DNA of 64,000 nucleotides from assembly GCF_000801105.2 (NCBI RefSeq), contig NC_079516.1:45860908-45924907 (forward strand). The letters are read 5' to 3'. Positions 57,720 through 64,000 of the stretch are shown piece after piece. The position numbers and the translations under genes are program-made. The notes beneath the pieces are model-generated. The model saw nothing but the letters and a program-made list of their open reading frames with translations. It was not told the origin of the DNA and did no database searches. Each line of letters opens with the position of its first letter. Position 1 is the stretch's first letter. Source of the stretch: Raphanus sativus (lineage: Eukaryota > Streptophyta > Magnoliopsida > Brassicales > Brassicaceae).

Positions 57720-60700
57720 ATGGAACTTGAACCGAAGTTCAAGAGAATATGTGTGTTTTGTGGAAGTAGTGCTGGTAATAAAACCAGTTACAGAGATGCT
57801 GCTATCGAACTCGGAGCCGAACTGGTAAAATTCCAAGTTCTTTCTTCTTGTTCTCTTGTATTTTCTTTTCTTTAGAATTGTGTTCTTTATTATTTGCGTT
57901 TCTTAGCACTTCGTTTTGTATGTAAAAAGAAAAGTAGCTTTGAATCTGGAGATTGAACTTTTTAACCTTTTGTCACAGCTTATGAGCAACCCCAAAAAGT
58001 CTCTGTTTTTCCTCTCTCAAGTTGAAAACCTTTGGAGTTCCAAGTTTTTAGGAAGACTCATGTCTCAGATTTTAAAACGGTGGAAAACCAAAACCACATG
58101 ATATTCCTTCTATTTCAGATTTTTCATGGCTCATTTTGGTTAACTCTATATTACTATTAAATTGGCATTTATCAAAACAAACTAAAAAAAAAATGCACAG
58201 ATAGCTTATACCATTTCTTAATGACTTTGTATTCACTCGAAACATACGAACAATAATTAGTATATACTTCATCCGTTTTATAATAAATGATTTTTTAGAA
58301 GGATTTTGTTGTTTTAAAATAGATGATATTTTAATTTTTATGTTATTTTTAACTTTATTAGAAATTGTATAACCAATTAAATGCTGTAGTCATTTATATA
58401 ATTGGTTGAATATGTTTTAAATTATATTTTTAAAACTACTTTTTAGAAAAAGACAATTTTTTTAATTTCTGTGCAATAAATCAAAACTTTATAAACTTTA
58501 TGTATTATGGAACAGAGGAATTATTAGCAATAGCAGAGAGAAGACGAATGCATCTATAATGATAATAGTCCGAACAATTTTGCGCTACCAATAATATATT
58601 GTTTTGAATATCAAATGCTGCATGTCAAATCAATTATAAATTTACATTGACCACCAAAAAAAGGTTGGGTTTACTCAATGATATGTCTTCACTAAATCAT
58701 TTTAACCATTTAGAGTTAGTGGAGTCAACCTAAAGTCAACTTTTCATATATTTTTTATGATTGCCCATTATCTTCTTTAGATGATTTTTATTCGAAAGAA
58801 TATCATCGTCAGTTTGTGCATACTATGGTCACTGGTAAAATATAGTCCAAAGCTTAAAAGGGGATGAAATTCAAAATTATTTTAGTTGAATTGTGATTGG
58901 AAAACTCATACTTTTTGCCATCTTTTTCATGTACTTTCGTAAGTACTCTTACCAGAAAATGTGATTACGGAGTTTCCGCATTTAAAAAGTTTTTCTACAA
59001 TATATTTATCCATTGTTTTTTTTTTTTGAAAAAAGGGCTATCCATTGTTACGTGTATGATTTTTTTATCTCTTTCATAGACAGTTGTATTTACTAGTTAG
59101 CTATGACAACAACTACTAAAACCAAATGTTTTCTTTCCTAGGTATCAAGAAATATAGATCTTGTATATGGTGGAGGGAGCATTGGTTTAATGGGTTTGAT
59201 TTCTCAAGCTGTTTACAATGGAGGTCGCCATGTCATCGGGTTAGCTTTCTACATTTTTTAGTTCCAGTATCTCCAGTCATTAAAGTTACAAATGCAAACA
59301 TATTAAAAGGTATAATCTGAGCATACGTGTAGTAGTAGTATTTTTGACATCTTAAACTAACTGTTTTGTCTTGTTACTGTCTACAGGGTTATCCCCAAGA
59401 CACTAATGCCAAAAGAGGTACTTCCGAAACATAAGTCCAAAATAGTATTATTGGTTTTTACAACTTTTCATACACAAATAAATAATTTTATCAAATTGGT
59501 GGTAGATAATAGAATATATACATCAACCTCAGAAATGTTATCTTTAAACATGTATCGCATATTTGTCTTATATGAGAGAGGGTTCAATTGAGACAAAATG
59601 CCCCCAATTTATTGGGCAGTGGTATTTTCATATTTCCTTTATCTTGTATTTTTTGTTATAAAATTGTTTTCAAGTGTGTAGTTAATTTAGAGCTTTCGAT
59701 TTAAATAAGACAATAAATTAATGTCACCAATCATGTTGCCCAAAATATGATTAGCTTTCTACGAAAGGTGTCAAAGTGATAAATGTAAGACAACCATCTC
59801 GAGAGACTAAATCATCATTACACGTATCCTTTCTTATAACATAATGGGCTAACATATGATTGCATATAGATAAAATTGGATTTGTAAATTACATTGTCGA
59901 CTCATTTGTCAGATTCACAAATTGTAAAATAAAATTTTGTGGGAGGATGGAATGGATACCATAGAACAAGTGGTGTGAGTGTGTAAGACCTTTTGTCATT
60001 TTGTCATTTTGTTTTGGAATATACATAAGAGTGAAATACACAAGTGGTAACTGAATGGCTATAACTAGTAATAATTTGTAAATTGTATTTGTGAATAAAG
60101 ATAACAGGAGAGACAGTGGGAGAAGTGAAGGCAGTAGCAGACATGCACCAAAGAAAAGCTGAAATGGCTAAGCACTCTGATGCTTTTATTGCTTTGCCTG
60201 GTTGGGTTCCTTTCTTTTTCTTATCCACATTTTTAATGTAATTGTTTTGATTCGCAATATTGTACTGGTACAACGTGTACCATCTCGTGTTACCATTCGG
60301 TAACATGGTGCAAACATGCGATTTTTATTAATATCATCATCGTTTACTACAATTTCTTACCGTCTTTTACTATATGTTTTTGGTACTTTTTTTGACAAAT
60401 GTTGTTAGTACGTTGTACTATCGAAAACCCTAATTTCTATATAAATTTTGATTAGACCATTTCTAATGGTTCATCCTATTTTTCACTCTAAAATAGAATA
60501 ATTATTTATTAGAGTTGTGATATACTCCAATGATATTCTATTTTAGAGTGGAAAATAGAGTGGTGAACAAAAGAAAACTTACTCTATATAACTCATTTCT
60601 TACTCTATTATAGAATAAAAATTAGAATACCATTTGAACATTTTTATTATAAATTCTATTTTATAGTGAAAATAGAGTGAGGTGAGAGATGCTCTTAATA

Positions 60701-61224
60701 AATGAAAACTAATGGTGGATTTTATATATACGCAGGTGGATATGGTACACTTGAAGAGCTTCTTGAAGTAATCACTTGGGCACAGCTAGGAATCCATGAT
60801 AAACCAGTAATCATTTCGCCTCCATTTATAGCTACATTGTTTATAAAAATTCATAATTAATGAATTATATCTAATTATTGTATAATTTAAAAATGAATCC
60901 GAAGGTGGGACTATTGAATGTGGAAGGATACTACAATTCGTTGTTATCATTCATAGACAAAGCAGTCGAAGAAGGTTTCATTACACCAACTGCTCGTCAT
61001 ATCATTGTCTCTGCTCCTTCTGCTAAAGACCTTGTCAAGAAACTTGAGGTTGTCTTCTCCTTTTAATTTATTTAAAAGTATATTTTAATTAAACTTTGTT
61101 TCTAAATGTTTCTTTTTGGTTCAAAATATAGGAATATGTACCAAAGCATGAGAAAGTCGCCTCAAAGAAAAGTTGGGAGATGGAGCAAATCGGTCTGAGT
61201 CCCACTTGTGAAATCTCAAGATGA
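57720..61224 (+). CDS. LOG1: Cytokinin riboside 5'-monophosphate phosphoribohydrolase
   Basis: It releases active cytokinin base from its nucleotide in one step, in the cytosol. Seven exons, 57720-57824, 59142-59239, 59387-59417, 60101-60200, 60736-60806, 60905-61048 and 61132-61224, join in frame to 213 aa, the usual LOG length. The start [20 protein letters not shown] was chosen over an upstream in-frame ATG because it is where family proteins begin. The Rossmann-type fold shows [11 protein letters not shown]; the lysine-decarboxylase-like active motif PGGYGTLEE is at 111-119, with R96 in MHQRKAEMA. All are conserved, so it should be active. Position after CNGC15 fits At2g28305. Introns 1, 3 and 4 are long, and introns 1 and 4 hold MITE remnants. 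Confidence 0.95.
58266..58522. mobile_element. Degenerate Stowaway-like MITE in LOG1 intron 1
   Basis: The left edge TTCATCCGTTTTATAATAAAT and the right edge ATGTATTATGGAACAGAGGAA are weak inverted repeats of the CTCCCTCCGTTTC type. The interior pairs ATGATTTTTTAGAA with inverse motifs. The boundaries are approximate. Confidence 0.5.
59007..59049. repeat. 11-bp duplication in LOG1 intron 1
   Basis: TATCCATTGTT occurs at 59007 and 59039. The filler on the minus strand is GCCCTTTTTTC followed by poly(A). Confidence 0.5.
60463..60700. repeat. MITE-like segment in LOG1 intron 4
   Basis: The left edge ACCATTTCTAATGGTTCATC and the right edge GTGAGGTGAGAGATGCTCTT are loosely inverse. The interior is dense in CTCTAAAATAGA motifs shared with 4490-4735 and 63611-63918. 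Confidence 0.45.
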
Positions 61225-61460
61225 AGATGGACTAACTTTCTTAATTAGGATAAGCCCAATTGAATGTTTCTCCAAATTGGGCTCCTTTTTATTGATTGTT
61301 AACTTAGTCCCAGCAACCGGAAAACATAAGCTGGCTCTCTTTTTTTTTTCTTTTTTCTTTTTGTGTAGTTGATTCTGCTGTTTCATATATTTCGGAAAAG
61401 ACAGAAAATGGTTTTTTGTTTGTATTTCGTAATATTTCCCACTAACGACTCAATTGTTGA

Positions 61461-61720
61461 TGTTATTTTTGTTGTTTTTTTTGATAATCCGAGGGTTCTC
61501 CACTTACGCGGATTATTCCCCCGGGCCCAGTCAGGCAGCGGTCCACTTCACCCGGGAGGGTTATACCTGGGCTGAGGACAAGGCCCAACATCCAATACTG
61601 CATTTGGTGACATGGAAGAGGTAGTTCCCCTCCAGGTGGTTCGAACCCAGAAGCATGACCATTGGCTCCCAAGGCCCTTACCACTTGTGCTACCTCATCC
61701 CGTCTGTTATTTTTGTTGTT
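61461..61720 (-). mobile_element. tRNA-derived SINE downstream of LOG1
   Basis: TGTTATTTTTGTTGTT flanks the insert at 61461-61476 and 61705-61720. On the minus strand the insert starts GGGATGAGGTAGCACAAGTG (A-box region TAGCACAAGTGGTAAGG), has a B-box GGGTTCGAACCAC, a GC-rich body and an A-rich 3' end. It lies in or just after the LOG1 3' UTR. Confidence 0.88.
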
Positions 61721-61922
61721 GACGAACTAAATCTATTTTTTCTAATCTTTCGAATTATTTCTTTTGTTTTGAACATGTGATTATAGTCGCTTAGCTTAGT
61801 ATGGGGGCAGCGATGAGTGCACCACCTTGGGGCCACTCCAAATTTTGATATTAGAGATCTAAATTTTACTAATCTACTTTTCTTTACATTAAAATCTATG
61901 TTTTGGAAGAAAATATTTGTTT

Positions 61923-61966
61923 AAAATCTATATTTTGTATTTTTCAAAAAAAAATCTATATTTTGT
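61923..61966. repeat. 16-bp duplication around ATTTTTC-poly(A)
   Basis: AAAATCTATATTTTGT occurs exactly at 61923 and 61951. Confidence 0.5.
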
Positions 61967-62549
61967 GTTATGCATTTTTATTAGATACTAATGATAAAAT
62001 TTCAAAAAAATGTATTTGTTGAATTTTTATTAATATAAATTAATGGAAATCGATAATCATAAAATATGTATTTATAGTTAAAATTAATATGTTTTAATAT
62101 GTATTAAAATCCAAAACCTACATCTTACTAAAACATATGGAGTATATACTATTCAGTGTAAATGTTAATATAAATTATTTTAATTATATAATATTTTGTT
62201 TACAAATAATTGAAAAACGAAAATTTTATTTTAATAATATTTTAATTTCTATTAAAATTAATAAATAATTATGTGACCTAAAAAATTGTTTGCCAAGGGA
62301 CATCAAAGATAATGAGCCGGTCATGTTTATGGTGGATGATTGCTTGAAATATAACTGTAAATTTTAAACTGAAATATATGTATTATAAATGAATTGGTTG
62401 TAACTGTATTAAAATGTGCATAATTTTTTTCTGTAGCTATTATGGTTGTTAATATTTTAAAATAAAGAATTATTAGTTCAACAATAAATTATGTATTGTA
62501 TATAAGATATAGTAAGGTACAATTTGATAGATTGATGACATTCTGGATG

Positions 62550-62740
62550 GAAAATCTCAGATCCACAGATCATGAGCGAATGTATGATTTTGCTTTAAAT
62601 TTAAAATCTAATAAATTAATGCTTCATCCCATCAAATATATATTGAAAATCTCAGATCCACAGATCATGAGCGAATGTATGATTTTTGCTTTAAATTTAA
62701 AAGCTAATAAATTATTGCTTCATCCCATCAGATATATATT
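62550..62740 (+). repeat. 95-bp tandem duplication
   Basis: 62550-62644 is repeated at 62645-62740 with a handful of differences (for example ATTTTG against ATTTTTG). It is non-coding, because the copies are out of phase. Confidence 0.85.
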
Positions 62741-62917
62741 GAACTTTCTTAATCAATTCACATTCATAGTATAACAATGTAAAACGAAAAGTTTGTACTA
62801 ACATAACATGCATTTGTCCCTAAGATTTCACAGTTAAATTATATCCTTTTAAAGTATTATGTTTTCTTGGTTTAAAACACTTATGCATAGTAATTTTCAA
62901 TTTATTTTATCTTGTAT

Positions 62918-62952
62918 GTTATAGGTTGTGGAGCTGTTTCACAACCTATAAC
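62918..62952. repeat. Perfect 13-bp hairpin
   Basis: GTTATAGGTTGTG pairs with CACAACCTATAAC around a nine-base loop. No T run follows and no gene is adjacent, so the role is unknown. It lies directly before the GC-richer repeated block. Confidence 0.7.
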
Positions 62953-63019
62953 CGCAGAAAATAAAACGGTTTAACATCAGAAATAATCAAAAAATATGTA
63001 GTAGAAACTTGTGGAGACC

Positions 63020-63290
63020 TGCACCGATCGATACGAGTTAGTGGCCATTTGTGGCCCACCTTCACCGACTGTTGCCGAATGGAGAAGGAACTCGTTCAAT
63101 GCCTAGCAGCTAACGACCACTTATGCGACCTTCACCAAACGGTTGATAGGCCAAAGAGAGCCCTGTCAAAGATTTGGGAGCGCAGCAGTCGTATGTGGTC
63201 ACCGACTGCTAGTCGGGCCAAGTAGAAACCTGTCAAAAATCCAAGAGCACAGCAGCTGTTCTTGGCGACCTTCACTGCGCCCTATACATC
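63020..63290 (+). repeat. GC-richer block of degenerate 67-bp repeats
   Basis: The unit at 63149-63215 (GGCCAAAGAGAGCCCTGTCA...) recurs at 63216-63282 with substitutions. A more diverged unit precedes it. The block is far less AT-rich than the flanking DNA. I do not recognise it as coding or as a known element. Confidence 0.6.
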
Positions 63291-63610
63291 CTAGACGAGC
63301 ATTGGACATAGTTGACTTCAGAGTTCTAGCTAGATTTTCTCAGGTCTAATCGGTCCAACTTTACTAGCATATAAATATTGTTCATATCTAACCGTAGGCA
63401 TTACGCTTAGCCTAATTTCGTACAATGCATACAACACAAACCCATTCCTCTAGGTCCCATTGCATGTACATATTACAAACCAAAGTTATTTTTTCATTAG
63501 ACTTAAAATCATCACATTTAAAAGTTTTTTAGTATTTTGAATATTATTTGAAAATCTTTAGCTTTAGTTCGATTTGTTAGGCTTTTCAAACTCATGATGA
63601 AGTAATATGG

Positions 63611-63918
63611 TATCTCCAGTCCCACTTTATTTTCCACTTTAAAATAGAGTTTAGAATAAAAATAATCTAATAGTACTACTTTTACTATATTTCTTACCCT
63701 ATAATAGAGTAAAAATAGGTTTACTTTGAATATAGAATAACTTGTTTTTTTTGTTTATTACTTTAATTTTTTTTGAAAGAAATTACTCTAATTTTTTACT
63801 TTTTTTTTTTGAAACACTCTAATTTTTACTTTAAATAGAGTATTATTGAAGTAAACTCCAACTCTATTATAGAGTTATTCTATTTTAGAATAAAAAATAG
63901 TATAAACTATTGGAGATA
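63611..63918. repeat. MITE-like segment rich in TAGAGT motifs
   Basis: The left edge ATCTCCAGTCCCACT and right edge ACTATTGGAGAT are loosely inverse. The interior resembles 60463-60700. Confidence 0.45.
63785..63832. repeat. Near-exact duplication around poly(T)-GAAAC
   Basis: ACTCTAATTTTTTACTTT at 63785 recurs at 63816 one T shorter. The filler on the minus strand is GTTTC followed by poly(A). Confidence 0.45.
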
Positions 63919-64000
63919 GTATTAATGACTGTATAAATTTGTTTTTGAACTTCTTTCCAAAGAGTTTTATACGGATTAGGATTAGATATTGCTTTATATA

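Larger units (their letters stand above)
61725..64000. other. Intergenic tail of the window
   Basis: No gene was recognised. The stretch contains a tandem duplication, a perfect hairpin, an unusual GC-richer repeated block and a MITE-like segment, each listed separately. Confidence 0.55.

Overview
This is plant nuclear DNA, almost certainly from a Brassicaceae species and most like Brassica or a close relative. The evidence is short GT-AG introns, AT-rich intergenic DNA, crucifer-type SINEs, Helitrons and MITEs, and a gene order matching (from memory) Arabidopsis thaliana chromosome 2 around At2g28210 to At2g28305. Exon joins below were read by eye from splice sites and reading frame; none is backed by transcripts.

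Layout. 1-7.25 kb: gene-free AT-rich DNA with one fresh tRNA-derived SINE. 7.26-10.03 kb: a non-autonomous Copia-type LTR element (5-bp target duplication, primer-binding site, polypurine tract) with a hAT-like element inside one LTR. 10.9-12.6 kb: an alpha carbonic anhydrase (ACA2-like). 13.3-13.9 kb: an unrecognised degraded gene. 14.1-15.0 kb: Mediator subunit MED20 (minus strand). 16.0-18.0 kb: a Pro/Thr/Ser-rich, coiled-coil protein (At2g28240-like). 19.19-25.86 kb: an apparently complete 6666-bp Mutator-like element (MULE) with terminal inverted repeats and a perfect 9-bp target duplication. It carries an intact MURA-type transposase plus two other genes, a B3 DNA-binding protein and a GRF zinc-finger protein. 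27.5-29.9 kb: receptor-like kinase NCRK. 30.5-31.2 kb: a broken receptor-kinase gene. 31.26-32.39 kb: a Helitron. 35.5-38.5 kb: cyclic-nucleotide-gated channel CNGC15. 38.5-57.7 kb: a 19-kb gene-free, transposon-rich gap with nested hAT MITEs, telomere-like repeats, a foldback element and a head-to-tail Helitron array. 57.7-61.2 kb: cytokinin-activating enzyme LOG1, followed by a SINE, then repeats to the end.

The host genes are ordinary single-copy housekeeping or signalling genes and do not form a pathway. They are linked by inherited synteny. Genes that I recall lying between CNGC15 and LOG1 in Arabidopsis (including the SYD chromatin remodeller) are not visible here, which fits gene loss after the Brassica triplication.

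The most unusual items are the three-gene MULE, the Helitron array built by repeated insertion at one AT dinucleotide, a hAT element inserted into an inverted copy of its own family, and about twenty tiny insertions. Each of those tiny insertions is a short poly(A)- or poly(T)-bearing filler between direct repeats of 9-41 bp, scattered across the window.
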